64,000 bases of DNA from an uncultured Roseibium sp. (lineage in GTDB: Bacteria > Pseudomonadota > Alphaproteobacteria > Rhizobiales > Stappiaceae). The DNA lies in NCBI RefSeq assembly GCF_947496995.1, contig NZ_CANMFD010000003.1:558001-622000 (forward strand), written 5' to 3'. Below the pieces are notes generated by a model, which ran no database searches, was not told the DNA's origin, and was given only the letters and a program-made list of their open reading frames with translations. Both the position numbers and the translations under genes were made by a program. Shown here piece by piece: positions 1 through 9,163 of the stretch. Position 1 is the stretch's first letter. Each line of letters starts with the position of its first letter.

Positions 1-142
1 GAACATTGATGAGCGCATCGCTCGCCTGCGTGACATCTGCGGAATTGCTCTGCTGGGCATCGGCGTTCTGGGCCGCAGCCGGCACCACGCAAAAGAACAT
101 CAGCCCGATCAGGACGGCAAGGCTTGGGCGCAAACGTCTCAT
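1..142 (-). CDS. Secreted protein of unknown function (N-terminal part only)
   Basis: The reading frame starts at an ATG at 142-140 and runs off the left edge, so only the first 47 residues are visible. They begin with MRRLRPSLAVLIGLMFFCVV and continue PAAAQNADAQ, a textbook Sec signal peptide with a basic N-region, a hydrophobic core and a likely cleavage after AAAQ. The mature start is rich in Q, N, S and A. Nothing of a folded domain is visible, so no function can be given. It is divergent from the DUF2336 gene to its right. Confidence 0.6.
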   Translation of the reverse strand, partial: MRRLRPSLAVLIGLMFFCVVPAAAQNADAQQSNSADVTQASDALINV

Positions 143-592
143 TTCAAATTCAATCCGTTTCTGAACAGCGTGAACATCTCTCGTCACGGTCCAGACAATA
201 AGGAAGAACCGTTGGTTAAGGAAAGACCGCCCGATCTTTAATTGGGTATGAATTGTTTTGCAGCGGTTTGCTCCGGCCTGCACGTGATCCGCTACAGGAA
301 ACCATTTGACCGTATGACTGCCCCAAGGGCACCGGAAGGGCTTCATGGCGCAGCGCCTCGCCCGAAACATATGTGAATCGGTGCTCCGAACCCGCGTTTC
401 AGCAAATTCCTGCCTTCAAAGAGATATCTTGAAAAATCTCCCATTTTGCGACGTTGGGGTGTAAAAACTACGTATTTTTGACAATACAGACAATCATCTG
501 TTCAAAAAATGATATGTTATTTCTGCGAAATTCTATTTGAGTAACGTATTGATAACAATATTGAACCCAATGTGCCTCCTAGTGGAGGAAAA
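143..592. other. Divergent intergenic region, AT-rich on the right
   Basis: About 450 bases without a convincing gene. It must hold promoters for the secreted-protein gene (leftward) and the DUF2336 gene (rightward). From about 440 the sequence becomes A/T-rich. A TTGACA hexamer at 478-483 could be a -35 element, but no good -10 lies 16-18 bases beyond it. No RNA gene or repeat was recognised. Confidence 0.4.
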
Positions 593-1711
593 ATGGCGAG
601 TTCCATACTAAAACTTGCCCAGATCGGCACACTTGAATCTCGCAAGCACCTGTTTGCCGAGGTCAGCGAACTTGTGTTTTCCGACCTCGATCAGCGGACG
701 GAGCAGGAACTTGCGATCTTCGCGGAAGTCATCCTGAAACTCTACGACACCGGCTCCCTGTCAGACAGGACAATTCTTGCCAGCAAACTGGCAGCGCTGG
801 ATAACGTTCCTCATGATCTTGCGTGCCGGATAGCCGAGGACGACATCGCCGTGGCGATGCCCGTATTGTCGGATTGTCCCGCCTTCACCCAGGAAGACCT
901 GCTTGATTTCGCAGATAGGTTCAGCTCGACCCATCTGCAGGCGATCGCCCATCGGAAAGATCTCTCCGCCGAGGTCTCCGATGCCCTGGCCGCCAGGAAT
1001 GACAGGACGGTAAACCGCATACTTGCCGGCAATCGCGACATCCGGCTGTCCCGCGAAACGCTGCTCGTTTATGTCAAGCTTGCAGAAGAAGACGTGGTGC
1101 TGCGGGAAGACCTGGCCTTGAGATCCGATTTGTCCCCTGCCGCATGCCGGGCCTTGCTTCCCCTCGTAAGCGAGGAGAACAGGAAACATCTGCACGGACT
1201 TATTGAAGGGTCACTGACGCAGGAGCAGCTCGATCAGATCGCCCGGTTGAAAGCATTGCGCCAGGATTTCGGCGACGCCCTGGCGAACCCGGATGTAAAC
1301 ACGCTCTGGCAGGATGCCGATCGGGCCGGCATGACCGTCAATGAACTGATGATCCTGCTGCTGCAGGACGGACGCTTTGAACACGCCATGGAATTGCTCA
1401 GCGCACGTGGAAGGACGTCTTCGAAGGTCCTCAAGGAAGCGGTGTACAACGGAAAGCCGGAATTGGTCCTCAAAACCGCTGCCAAGACGGGACTGGAAAC
1501 GTCTACCTTTGCGATGTTTTCAAAGATCCGCTGCAATTATCTGAAGCTTCCTGCTTCGCACGGGCCTGAATGGACCCTTGCCTACAAGAAGCATCTGGAA
1601 AGCACCGCTTCGGTCAGACAATCCCGCTGCGGTGACTTTCAGGCGAACCGCGGGGCAAAAAAACCCAAACCGCTGCTACAGGCAGCTGCGCCCCAGCCGG
1701 CGGCGGAATAG
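593..1711 (+). CDS. DUF2336 domain-containing protein
   Basis: A 372-residue, mostly helical soluble protein without signal peptide or membrane segments. Residues from about 35 to 230 show the repeated helical pattern and phrases such as LACRIAEDD and AIAHRKDLS that I associate with DUF2336, an uncharacterised family frequent in alphaproteobacteria and often found near motility and signalling genes. The ATG at 593 is chosen over an in-frame GTG at 572 because a strong ribosome site (GGAGG at 584-588) sits just before 593. The C-terminal tail is basic and then Ala/Pro-rich. Function is unknown. A scaffold or signalling role is only suggested by the nearby flagellar and ctrA genes. Confidence 0.8.
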   Translation: MASSILKLAQIGTLESRKHLFAEVSELVFSDLDQRTEQELAIFAEVILKLYDTGSLSDRTILASKLAALDNVPHDLACRIAEDDIAVAMPVLSDCPAFTQEDLLDFADRFSSTHLQAIAHRKDLSAEVSDALAARNDRTVNRILAGNRDIRLSRETLLVYVKLAEEDVVLREDLALRSDLSPAACRALLPLVSEENRKHLHGLIEGSLTQEQLDQIARLKALRQDFGDALANPDVNTLWQDADRAGMTVNELMILLLQDGRFEHAMELLSARGRTSSKVLKEAVYNGKPELVLKTAAKTGLETSTFAMFSKIRCNYLKLPASHGPEWTLAYKKHLESTASVRQSRCGDFQANRGAKKPKPLLQAAAPQPAAE

Positions 1712-1744
1712 TTCACGTCGATAGCAAGATCGGTCAGTTCGAAA

Positions 1745-2257
1745 TCAGATGCGGGTATGGGCGCGCGCGCACAAACTTGCAGCCACCGCCGTCGTAAGTG
1801 TCGCCGCCGCGTAAAACCACAATCCCGGCAGGATGGTTGCCGCGGCCAGGCCGCTGGTTTTTGCTGCAAACAGAACCAGCGCCACCAGCATCACATCCAG
1901 CATCGACCACTTGCTGACCATGGACAGCAATGAGAGCGAACGGCTCTTTCCGCCGGTCATGACCGCAACATGGGTGAGAATTATCTTGGCCGCCGGGAAC
2001 CCCACTGAAAACAGCGCCACGATGGCGGCAAGCACGGTCTCGTCTTCACGCCAGAGGCTGAAAATCATTTCCACCAGGGAGGGCCGGTCTTCGAAAAAAT
2101 ACAGCCTTTCGAACAGCATCAGCGGCTGCGTGAGACCCAAAGCGAAGGAAAAGGCCGAAACTGGAAGGAGCAGAGCCAGGAAAAACCGCATGAAGAAGTG
2201 CCGTGCTTCGGCAGAACATCCTGCGCCCGGGTGGCGGCGTTCGGATTGCTCCGGCAT
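1745..2257 (-). CDS. PqiA-like (paraquat-inducible protein A family) membrane protein
   Basis: About 170 residues with four hydrophobic helices at roughly residues 23-41, 70-95, 108-125 and 135-155. The segment SKWSMLDVMLVALVLFA matches the conserved SxxDVF-type helix of PqiA halves. This is a single half, whereas enteric PqiA carries two. PqiA proteins are inner-membrane partners of MCE lipid-transport systems, but no MCE gene lies nearby, so its partner is unknown. The start is uncertain: ATG at 2257 is used here. A TTG at 2296 would lengthen it, and an ATG at 2191 just before the first helix would shorten it. None has a strong ribosome site. Confidence 0.65.
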   Translation of the reverse strand: MPEQSERRHPGAGCSAEARHFFMRFFLALLLPVSAFSFALGLTQPLMLFERLYFFEDRPSLVEMIFSLWREDETVLAAIVALFSVGFPAAKIILTHVAVMTGGKSRSLSLLSMVSKWSMLDVMLVALVLFAAKTSGLAAATILPGLWFYAAATLTTAVAASLCARAHTRI

Positions 2258-2467
2258 TTTGAAATTGAGTAACCTGCATTCAGGCTGGCGAGACAAGTGA
2301 CGGTCACGCCCGCATCGGCGACCGTCCTTTCCCTATAGCATTTCGCTCAAAAAGCATAAACCCGACCGCTCTTTCGAACGGTCAGGTAAAATTGGTCCGC
2401 CTTCCGGGAGGAAGGTGTGCTGGAAATCTACCGATACGCGGGAACAGGGGCGTCGCCCGCGGATGCG

Positions 2468-2869
2468 CTATCGCAGCCGCGAGGCGACTTCGTCAAGCTG
2501 ATCCTGTTCGGCAATTTCCTGGGCTGTCCGCTCACGCTGCTGATCGCGCTCTTCCAGCTGCTCGAATTTCTTGAGCTCTTCGATCGCTTCGCTCAGCTCG
2601 TCCTGGGCACGTTGAAGCTGATCGTCCAGCTCATGCGCGGAATTGCGCAGGTTGTCGCGCCTGTCCGCCGCGGCCTTGGCAAATGTCGGATAGGCAAAAT
2701 GCGTGACATCGGTGATGCCGACCCGGTCCTGCTCGGAGTGGATCTGCTCGTCAAGTTCATCGGCCATGCGATTGAACTCGGCAATCATGCTCTCGATCTG
2801 AGCAAGCTGCCGCCGCTTTTCATCAACCTGAAACCGCTTCAAACGGATCAAACTGTCTCGGGTTTTCAT
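2468..2869 (-). CDS. fliJ: FliJ, flagellar export protein
   Basis: A 133-residue, almost wholly alpha-helical coiled-coil protein. It is highly charged and begins MKTRDSLIRLKRFQVDEKRR, the typical FliJ N-terminus. FliJ is the central stalk-like component of the flagellar type III export ATPase, sits in the FliI hexamer and couples it to FlhA. It lies 28 bases downstream of fliI on the same strand, the usual fliI-fliJ order, and is probably co-transcribed with it. Length matches the family. No oddity was seen. Confidence 0.9.
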   Translation of the reverse strand: MKTRDSLIRLKRFQVDEKRRQLAQIESMIAEFNRMADELDEQIHSEQDRVGITDVTHFAYPTFAKAAADRRDNLRNSAHELDDQLQRAQDELSEAIEELKKFEQLEERDQQRERTAQEIAEQDQLDEVASRLR

Positions 2870-2897
2870 TACTCAATACTCCCCTTGCAAGGGCAGT

Positions 2898-4223
2898 CTA
2901 GTCCAGAGTCATTTCCAAAAGGTTGGCAAGTTGCAGATATCCTTCAGAAAGACTCGTTGCCTCGTCTTTTCCCTGATTCAGGAAATCGTCTATCAGCTCG
3001 AACCGGTGAATGGCTTCATCGACCATCGGGTCAGATCCCTTGCGGTAGGCCCCGAGGCGGATCAGCTCTTCCATGTCCGTATAGGTGGACAACAGCTGCT
3101 TTGCCTTGCGCAGAACCGGAAGCTGTTCCGGCGGCACGCAGCGGGGCATGGTTCTCGAGACCGACTTCAGCACGTTGATTGCAGGATAGCGGCCGCGTTC
3201 CGCGATCGCCCGCTCCATTACCACGTGGCCATCCAGGATCCCGCGAACCGCATCGGCAACCGGTTCGTTGTGATTATCACCTTCCACAAGCACCGTGAAC
3301 AGACCGGTGATCGATCCTGTGCCTTCCACTCCCGGGCCAGCGCGCTCCAGCAGGCGCGGCAATTCTGTAAAAACCGTCGGGGTGTAGCCCTTGGACGTGG
3401 GCGGTTCGCCGATCGACAGGCCGATTTCCCGCTGCGCCATGGCGAATCGGGTAATCGAATCCATCATGCACAGGACATTGTTGCCCTCGTCTCGGAAGTG
3501 CTCGGCGACCGTCATGGTCAGATAGGCCGCCTGACGGCGCATGAGAACACTTTCGTCGGATGTGGCGACCACGACCACCGAGCGCGCCAGGCCATCCTCG
3601 CCAAGATCGTCCTCGATGAATTCCTGGACTTCCCTGCCCCGCTCCCCGATCAGGCCGATCACGGCGATATCGCAGCGGGTGTTGCGTGCGAGCATCGACA
3701 TCAGCACGGATTTGCCGACGCCGGAGCCCGCAAAGATGCCCATGCGCTGGCCTTCGCAACAGGTTACGAAACTGTTCAGTGCCCTTACGCCGAGATCGAG
3801 AGGCGGTCCAACCCGTTTACGTTCGGAGGCTGGAGGGGGCGGACTTCGCAATTTGCGAGGCACTCCGCCATTTGAAAGAGGTCCTTTACCATCAATCGGT
3901 TCACCAAGTGCGTTAACGACCCGGCCAAGCCAGGCATCGTCGGGGTGCATCACGCTTTCGCGGGCGCTGATCACCGCCTTGCAGCCCATTCGCACGCCTT
4001 CAAGCCCGGAAAACGGCATGCAAAGCGCATGCCCATCGCGGAAGCCGACAACCTCGGCCGGAACTTTCGGATTGTCCTCGCCGCTGTCGATCAAAAGGCG
4101 CGAACCGACACTCATTTCGTGAATCGGTCCGGCGATTTCCACCAGAAGCCCCTTAACAGCCGTCACCCGACCGTAAATTTCGGTCGGCAAAAGCGAATCA
4201 ATCTCGGCAAAAAGCGCCTTCAA
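2898..4223 (-). CDS. fliI: FliI, flagellum-specific ATPase
   Basis: A 441-residue F1-ATPase-beta-like protein that powers export of flagellar rod, hook and filament subunits. The Walker A loop GSGVGKS is at residues 166-172. [10 protein letters not shown] and the DSITRFA segment carry the catalytic-site features. The full length fits the family. The start is a TTG at 4223, supported by an AGGGGAAGGA ribosome site with suitable spacing. The gene is divergent from ctrA, so the 374-base gap holds both promoters. That fits known CtrA control of flagellar genes in alphaproteobacteria, but regulation of this copy is inferred. Confidence 0.95.
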   Translation of the reverse strand: MKALFAEIDSLLPTEIYGRVTAVKGLLVEIAGPIHEMSVGSRLLIDSGEDNPKVPAEVVGFRDGHALCMPFSGLEGVRMGCKAVISARESVMHPDDAWLGRVVNALGEPIDGKGPLSNGGVPRKLRSPPPPASERKRVGPPLDLGVRALNSFVTCCEGQRMGIFAGSGVGKSVLMSMLARNTRCDIAVIGLIGERGREVQEFIEDDLGEDGLARSVVVVATSDESVLMRRQAAYLTMTVAEHFRDEGNNVLCMMDSITRFAMAQREIGLSIGEPPTSKGYTPTVFTELPRLLERAGPGVEGTGSITGLFTVLVEGDNHNEPVADAVRGILDGHVVMERAIAERGRYPAINVLKSVSRTMPRCVPPEQLPVLRKAKQLLSTYTDMEELIRLGAYRKGSDPMVDEAIHRFELIDDFLNQGKDEATSLSEGYLQLANLLEMTLD

Positions 4224-4227
4224 TTAA

Positions 4228-4514
4228 GATTCCTTCCCCTGTTAACGGTTTTGGTAACCGATCGTTTACGACTCTGGTTAATCTTAACCTTTGGAAGGCC
4301 GACAAGCGAGAGCCATTTCGAAGACACAACGGTTAAGTCGAAAGGAATCTGAACGGAGTCAGTTGGATCCGTTTCTTAAAGTGCAACATTAAGATTTGTG
4401 AATCAGTGTTTTTTCTGGGGATTCAACAAGTTGACTGTTGTTCACAGATTACTCCAATCGGCGCTTGCCGCTACGAATCATATTTTGTTAACCATTAACC
4501 GATAGCTTTGAGTC
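4228..4514. promoter_or_regulatory. Cluster of eight GANTC (CcrM-type) sites before ctrA
   Basis: Eight GANTC sequences occur in 287 bases, at 4228, 4270, 4345, 4356, 4400, 4420, 4475 and 4510. Two more lie just inside fliI, at 4195 and 4121. A GANTC site is expected about once per 256 bases by chance. GANTC is the target of the cell-cycle methyltransferase CcrM, and methylation state is known to affect the ctrA P1 promoter in Caulobacter. The same region holds several TTAA elements. Regulation of this promoter by methylation is inferred. Confidence 0.7.
4488..4495 (+). promoter_or_regulatory. CtrA half-site (TTAACCAT) upstream of ctrA
   Basis: The octamer TTAACCAT is the half-site form known for CtrA in Caulobacter. 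It is followed by another TTAA at 4495-4498, and a further TTAAC lies at 4519-4523. It is about 105 bases before the ctrA start and within the GANTC cluster, which suggests autoregulation. No perfect TTAA-N7-TTAA full site was found in this gap. Confidence 0.5.
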
Positions 4515-4597
4515 GGGGTTAACAAGCAGTCCTTCGTAGCGCACACCGACAGAGCCGTTGCGACTTGCCCAGAAAAGGCAGAATAAGGGGATTGGCA

Positions 4598-5290
4598 ATG
4601 CGTGTACTGTTGATTGAGGATGATAGCGCGACAGCGCAGAGCATCGAACTGATGCTGAAGTCCGAGAACTTCAACGTCTACACGACAGATCTTGGCGAGG
4701 AAGGTATCGACCTCGGCAAACTGTACGATTATGACATCATCATGTTGGATTTGAACCTGCCGGACATGTCCGGGTATGAGGTTCTTCGGACACTTCGCGT
4801 CTCAAAGGTCAAGACACCGATCCTGATCCTTTCCGGGAACGCGGGGATTGAGGACAAGGTCCGGGGGCTCGGCTTCGGCGCGGACGATTACATGACCAAG
4901 CCGTTCCACAAGGACGAACTGGTCGCGCGTATCCACGCAATCGTCCGTCGTTCCAAGGGCCACGCCCAGTCGGTCATTATTACCGGCGACCTCAAGGTCA
5001 ACCTGGATACCAAGACTGTCGAAGTCGGCGGTCAGCGGGTTCATCTGACCGGCAAGGAATACCAGATGCTTGAGCTGCTTTCGCTGCGCAAGGGCACCAC
5101 GTTGACCAAGGAGATGTTCCTGAACCATCTCTACGGCGGCATGGACGAGCCGGAGTTGAAGATCATCGACGTCTTCATCTGCAAGCTGCGCAAGAAGCTG
5201 GCTGCGGCCACCTCCGGCAAGAACTACATCGAAACGGTGTGGGGACGCGGCTACGTGCTGCGCGAGCCGGAAGTAGAAGCGGCTGCCTGA
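4598..5290 (+). CDS. ctrA: CtrA, cell-cycle response regulator
   Basis: A 230-residue OmpR-class response regulator. The receiver domain (about 1-118) has the acidic pocket at D8-D9, phosphoacceptor D51 in [12 protein letters not shown] and K101 in TKPF. The winged-helix domain (about 124-225) ends with [10 protein letters not shown]. Sequence and length match CtrA, which controls cell-cycle, flagellar and envelope genes after phosphorylation through CckA and ChpT. The ATG at 4598 follows AAGGGG at 4585-4590. A longer in-frame start upstream lacks a ribosome site and homology. It is divergent from fliI-fliJ, and chpT lies 8 kb to the right. Confidence 0.95.
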   Translation: MRVLLIEDDSATAQSIELMLKSENFNVYTTDLGEEGIDLGKLYDYDIIMLDLNLPDMSGYEVLRTLRVSKVKTPILILSGNAGIEDKVRGLGFGADDYMTKPFHKDELVARIHAIVRRSKGHAQSVIITGDLKVNLDTKTVEVGGQRVHLTGKEYQMLELLSLRKGTTLTKEMFLNHLYGGMDEPELKIIDVFICKLRKKLAAATSGKNYIETVWGRGYVLREPEVEAAA

Positions 5291-5316
5291 GCCTGAAAGG
5301 GCATCCGGCAAGAATT

Positions 5317-5346
5317 AAAAAACCCCGGTTCGCCCGGGGTTTTTTG
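5317..5346 (+). terminator. Rho-independent terminator of ctrA
   Basis: A stem AACCCCGG/CCGGGGTT (5321-5328 with 5334-5341) and a five-base loop sit 27 bases after the ctrA stop. A run of A precedes the stem and a run of T follows it, so it could also serve the minus-strand hydrolase gene ending at 5393. Confidence 0.85.
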
Positions 5347-5392
5347 TTGCCTTCAAGACTGATGACTGATTTTCAGCGCGTGGCCGCCAGGC

Positions 5393-6364
5393 TCACAGAT
5401 GCAGCTGATACGAGGCAGGCACGTAGCGGAAACCGTCCCCTTCCTGCGCCACATACCCGACGGCCGGGAACGGCATGTGATAGCCGACGAACGGGAGCTT
5501 GTCGCCGGCCAGCATGCCGAATACCGATCTGCGCGTGGAGGCCGCGGCCTCCTTGTCCATGTCGAACCTGACTTCCCAGTCCGGATGAGCCAGCGACCAG
5601 ACAAAATGGTTCGCGGTATCGGCTGTCAGCACAAGCTGTTTGCCGTCGCTCTCGATCATGTAGATCATGTGACCGGGCGTATGGCCGGGCGCGGACATCG
5701 CCGTTATTCCCGAAGTGACCGCACCGCCGTCATTCAGGAAGGTCATCTTCTCGGCCAGCGGTTTGACATGTGATGCCATCAGCTTGGTGACACCATTGGC
5801 TTCCGCATCCATCGCCGCCCAGAAATCGTATTCCTTCTGGCCGGTCACGTAGCGCGCGTTGGCAAAAGCGGGTGCGCCGCCCTCCATGAGCCCTCCGATA
5901 TGATCGGGGTGCATGTGCGTCAACACCACCACATCCACCTGTTCGGGCGTATAGCCGGCATTTTCCAGCGCCGCGCGCATGTTGCCGCGCCCGGGACGGG
6001 CGCCTTCGCCGTTGCCGGTATCGAACAGGATCAGCTCGTTGCCTGTATTGATCAGGGTCGGCGTGAAACTGATCTGAAACGAATCACTTGGGATGAAATT
6101 TTCCGCAGACGCGGCCGAAAATGTGTCCGCCTCGACATTCATGGCAAAAGTTTTCTGGGGCTCCTGAAGGGTCACTGCTCCGTCGAGGAGCGTGTTGACT
6201 TCAAATTCGCCAACCGGATAGCGCGCCACCGGCGCGGCCAGAGAATCCTGCTTCGCCGCAGCCGCATGCACCGGCATGGATGCAGCAATGCCTGCCCCGG
6301 CGATCGCGCCACCTGCCCCAAGGAGAGCCGCGCGGCGTGTCAGTTCAACTTTTATCTCGCTCAT
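5393..6364 (-). CDS. Tat-exported MBL-fold metallo-hydrolase
   Basis: A 323-residue protein with a twin-arginine signal (TRRAALLGAGGAIAGAGIA, cleavage near VHAAA) and a metallo-beta-lactamase domain. The metal-binding motif THMHPDHIGG is clear, with further ligands in APGHTPGHM and TADTANHF. The family includes quorum-lactonase-like, glyoxalase-like and related hydrolases. The periplasmic form seen here is common in marine alphaproteobacteria, but its substrate is unknown. The start at 6364 is chosen because the Tat signal begins there. The longer in-frame extension lacks support. It is convergent with ctrA. Confidence 0.85.
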   Translation of the reverse strand: MSEIKVELTRRAALLGAGGAIAGAGIAASMPVHAAAAKQDSLAAPVARYPVGEFEVNTLLDGAVTLQEPQKTFAMNVEADTFSAASAENFIPSDSFQISFTPTLINTGNELILFDTGNGEGARPGRGNMRAALENAGYTPEQVDVVVLTHMHPDHIGGLMEGGAPAFANARYVTGQKEYDFWAAMDAEANGVTKLMASHVKPLAEKMTFLNDGGAVTSGITAMSAPGHTPGHMIYMIESDGKQLVLTADTANHFVWSLAHPDWEVRFDMDKEAAASTRRSVFGMLAGDKLPFVGYHMPFPAVGYVAQEGDGFRYVPASYQLHL

Positions 6365-6592
6365 TTTCCCACTTTCTGCTGATGCACATACCTCACCCGG
6401 CCCTCTTGAAGAAAACCGTGTCTTTCCGAGAACCAAAACTTATCTGCAAAAAGATGGAAAGCCTCGCCTGCCTGGCAAGTGGAGTAGGCACAGGTTCCAT
6501 GGATAGCTGCCGCACGCGAGAGTTTCGCAAATGATCAGAGTAACTTACGCTGCCAGGCCAATACGGAAGACCTGGTCACGATCGCGTGAAAA

Positions 6593-6620
6593 TAAAAAAG
6601 GCGGCCAGTGGCCGCCTTTT
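6593..6620 (-). terminator. Terminator of the chemotaxis cluster
   Basis: An 11-bp perfect stem (6596-6606 with 6610-6620) with loop AGT, followed on the minus strand by a T run. It lies 25 bases past the cheR stop and ends the che transcript before the next minus-strand gene. Confidence 0.85.
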
Positions 6621-6644
6621 GTTTATCTCTCGCCGGCAATGAAC

Positions 6645-7529
6645 CTATCGCCGCAGTCCGACCACACCGCCGGCAGCGAAGCGTACGCCAGCGCCCGCTC
6701 CGGTCGCCGATTGGGCTGCCGTTTTCTTCTGGAACAGTCCGCGTTTGCCTTGAACCGGCTTGAACGCTTCAGTCAGGCCAACGACCGTCTCGGCGGCTCC
6801 AAGGACCAGGTATCCGTCCTCCGGAAGCGATTTCGCAATCCGCGTCAGGATCTCCGACTTGGTTGCCTGATCGAAATAGATCAGGACATTGCGGCAGAAC
6901 ACGATGTCGAACTCACCCAGATGGGAGAAGTTTTCCAGCAGATTGAGTTTTTTCCACTCGATCATCGACCGCAAGCCGGCATCGATCTGCCAGATGTCAC
7001 CCTTCTGCTCGAAATATTTCAGAAGCATCTGGATCGGCAGGCCGCGCTGTACCTCGAACTGGCTGTACAATCCGGCTTTCGCTTTTTCCAGCACTTCAAG
7101 GGAAAGATCGGTGCCAAGGATCCGTGTCCTCCAGCCCGGCATCTTTGCCGCCTCTTCCTTCAGGCAGATCGCCAGGGAATAAGGCTCCTGTCCACTGGAC
7201 GCCGCAGCGCACCAGATCTTGAGCTGCTTCAGGCTGGACCGGCTTTGCAGAAGCGTCGGAAGCATTGTGTCCCGGAAATTGTCGAAGGGCGTCTTGTCGC
7301 GGAAGAAGAACGACTCGTTTGTCGTCATCGCCTCGATCACGTCCGTTTCGAGCTGTCGGTTCCCACCACGCTGAAGGGCCTGAATAACCGCGCTCAGGGT
7401 TTCCAGCTTCGAATTGCGGGCAATCGGCAGAAGCCGGCTTTCCACCAGATACTGCTTGTCGACCGACAGAACCAGGCCGGAGCGGGTCTTCAGAAAGTTT
7501 CTCAGAAACTCGAACTCACCAGGGGTCAT
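6645..7529 (-). CDS. cheR: CheR, chemoreceptor methyltransferase
   Basis: A 294-residue enzyme that transfers methyl groups from S-adenosylmethionine to glutamates of chemoreceptors. The N-terminal helical domain is followed by the SAM-binding domain with AASSGQEPYSLAI and later FDIVFCRNVLIYFD, both diagnostic for CheR. The start at 7529 has an AAGGGGAA ribosome site and overlaps the cheB stop in an ATGA, so translation is likely coupled. It is the last gene of cheA-W-Y-B-R. Neither receptor in this window ends in a CheR-tethering NWETF-type pentapeptide. Confidence 0.93.
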   Translation of the reverse strand: MTPGEFEFLRNFLKTRSGLVLSVDKQYLVESRLLPIARNSKLETLSAVIQALQRGGNRQLETDVIEAMTTNESFFFRDKTPFDNFRDTMLPTLLQSRSSLKQLKIWCAAASSGQEPYSLAICLKEEAAKMPGWRTRILGTDLSLEVLEKAKAGLYSQFEVQRGLPIQMLLKYFEQKGDIWQIDAGLRSMIEWKKLNLLENFSHLGEFDIVFCRNVLIYFDQATKSEILTRIAKSLPEDGYLVLGAAETVVGLTEAFKPVQGKRGLFQKKTAAQSATGAGAGVRFAAGGVVGLRR

Positions 7530-8740
7530 CTCGTATTCCCCTTCAATACGCGTCCGATTTTCGGGCCGATGTCTTTCAATGGCAGAATATCGCTGCACAT
7601 TCCTGTCTGCGCGGCTGCACCGGGCATACCCCAGACGACACTGGTTGCCTCGTCCTGCGTGATGACGCTGCCACCACCTGCGGTGATGGATTTGACACCA
7701 TCCGCGCCGTCGTGTCCCATTCCGGTCAGAATGACCCCGAGACACGCGGACCCGTAAGCCTTCGCAACGCTGTCGAACAGCGGATCGACGGCGGGCTTGC
7801 AAAAATTCACCGGAGGTCCATCGGTCAGGCGGATCTTCACCGCACCGCCGTCTTTTTCCAGGATCATGTGCTTCCCGCCAGGCGCCACATAGATGGTGCC
7901 CGCTTGAAGGGTTTCGCCGTCTTCGCCTTCCTTTGAGGGACGCAGGGCGGCTTTGCCCAGGTGCTCTGCAAGGATCGCGGTGAAGGTCGGCGGCATATGC
8001 TGCGTGACGACAACCGGGACTTCATTCATTGCCGTACCCACTTCTTTCATCACTTCCTGCAGGGCCTGCGGCCCGCCGGTTGACGAACCGATGGCCAGTA
8101 TCCGGGGCCGAGCCGAGGAATAGGGCCGTGTCTGAAGCGTCTTGGCTGCGGCAGCCGCCGGCTGTCCGGCGCCACGGAAACTTGCCCGCGTATCCGTCGT
8201 CGGCCGCGCCGTGACCGGTGCCGACGGTTGCGAGACCTGGCCGGCGCTGGTTGAGGCGCGCATGGTGCGTACCGGCCCGCGCATCCGCTGGGCCCGCGCT
8301 CCGAGCGCCTTGACCTTCTCCACGAGTTCGCGGCGGAAATCGATCGACGTCGTTACCTCGGAAGTGGATTCCGGCTTGGGAACATAATCGGACGCCCCCA
8401 GAGACAGGGCCTTCAGGCTGACTTCCGCATTCCGGCGGGTCAGCGTCGATGCCATGATTACAATAAGATCGCGCTTTTTTGCCAGCATCAGCGGCAAGGC
8501 GGTCATGCCGTCCATTTCCGGCATCTCGATATCGAGCACGACGACGTCCGGGTCGCTTTTCTCGATATCTTCCACGGCAAGTTTGCCGTTTCGGTGCGAG
8601 CCGACGACCTTGAGGCCCTTGTCCTCTCCGAGCCACCGTGTCAGCAAGCCACGGATCACTACAGCGTCATCGACCACCATCACCTTGATGGGATCGCTGC
8701 CGGTGCTGGCGCCGGCAGAAATTCTTTGCGCAAATGCCAT
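7526..8740 (-). CDS. cheB: CheB, chemoreceptor methylesterase/deamidase
   Basis: A 404-residue two-domain protein. The receiver (about 18-140) has phosphoacceptor D70 in VVVLDIEMPEMDG. A linker of about 80 residues follows, rich in Ala, Arg and Thr. The C-terminal esterase has the serine motif AIGSSTGGPQAL, the His motif QHMPPTFTAILAEHL and GMGHDGADG. It removes methyl groups from receptors when phosphorylated by CheA. The ATG at 8740 gives the normal receiver N-terminus, and longer in-frame starts have no support. The stop overlaps the cheR start by four bases. Confidence 0.94.
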   Translation of the reverse strand: MAFAQRISAGASTGSDPIKVMVVDDAVVIRGLLTRWLGEDKGLKVVGSHRNGKLAVEDIEKSDPDVVVLDIEMPEMDGMTALPLMLAKKRDLIVIMASTLTRRNAEVSLKALSLGASDYVPKPESTSEVTTSIDFRRELVEKVKALGARAQRMRGPVRTMRASTSAGQVSQPSAPVTARPTTDTRASFRGAGQPAAAAAKTLQTRPYSSARPRILAIGSSTGGPQALQEVMKEVGTAMNEVPVVVTQHMPPTFTAILAEHLGKAALRPSKEGEDGETLQAGTIYVAPGGKHMILEKDGGAVKIRLTDGPPVNFCKPAVDPLFDSVAKAYGSACLGVILTGMGHDGADGVKSITAGGGSVITQDEATSVVWGMPGAAAQTGMCSDILPLKDIGPKIGRVLKGNTR

Positions 8741-8760
8741 TGAGACCGCCCAACTGGAGA

Positions 8761-9126
8761 CTAGATAAGACCAACTTCCTGAAACTTGGCTTCGACGATT
8801 TCCCGATCGAAGGGTTTCATGATGTACTCGTTGGCACCTGCCCGAATGGCGCGCGCGATGTGCGCCACGTCGTTCTCCGTCGTGCAGAAAACGACGATGG
8901 GGCTTTCCCCACCTTCTTCGGACCTGAGGCTGGTCAGAAATTCCAGACCGTCCATCACCGGCATGTTCCAATCCAGAAGGATCGCGTCGGGCATGGTTTT
9001 CCTGCATTCATCGAGCGCCTGCTGGCCGTCTTCGGCTTCGGTGATCTCGAATTGCAGATCCTCCAGGATCCGACGGGCGACCTTACGGATAACGCTTGAG
9101 TCATCGACTACAAGGCACTGTTTCAT
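8761..9126 (-). CDS. cheY: CheY-type single-domain response regulator
   Basis: A 121-residue receiver with no output domain. It has DD at residues 8-9, phosphoacceptor D52 in ILLDWNMPVMDG, a threonine in FCTTEN and the lysine of MKPFD. In the cluster it lies between cheW and cheB and should carry the signal from CheA to the flagellar motor, or act as a phosphate sink if other CheY proteins exist elsewhere. The ATG at 9126 has a GTGGAG ribosome site. Length is typical. Confidence 0.92.
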   Translation of the reverse strand: MKQCLVVDDSSVIRKVARRILEDLQFEITEAEDGQQALDECRKTMPDAILLDWNMPVMDGLEFLTSLRSEEGGESPIVVFCTTENDVAHIARAIRAGANEYIMKPFDREIVEAKFQEVGLI

Positions 9127-9163
9127 CAGGCGTAACTCCACTCAACGGCCGCTTCAGGCCTGC

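Noticed and set aside
478..483. TTGACA as a sigma-70 -35 element before the DUF2336 gene
   Set aside because: No acceptable -10 hexamer at 16-18 bases, so the promoter call was not made.
4376..4392. TTAA pair as a CtrA full site before ctrA
   Set aside because: The spacing is nine bases, not seven.
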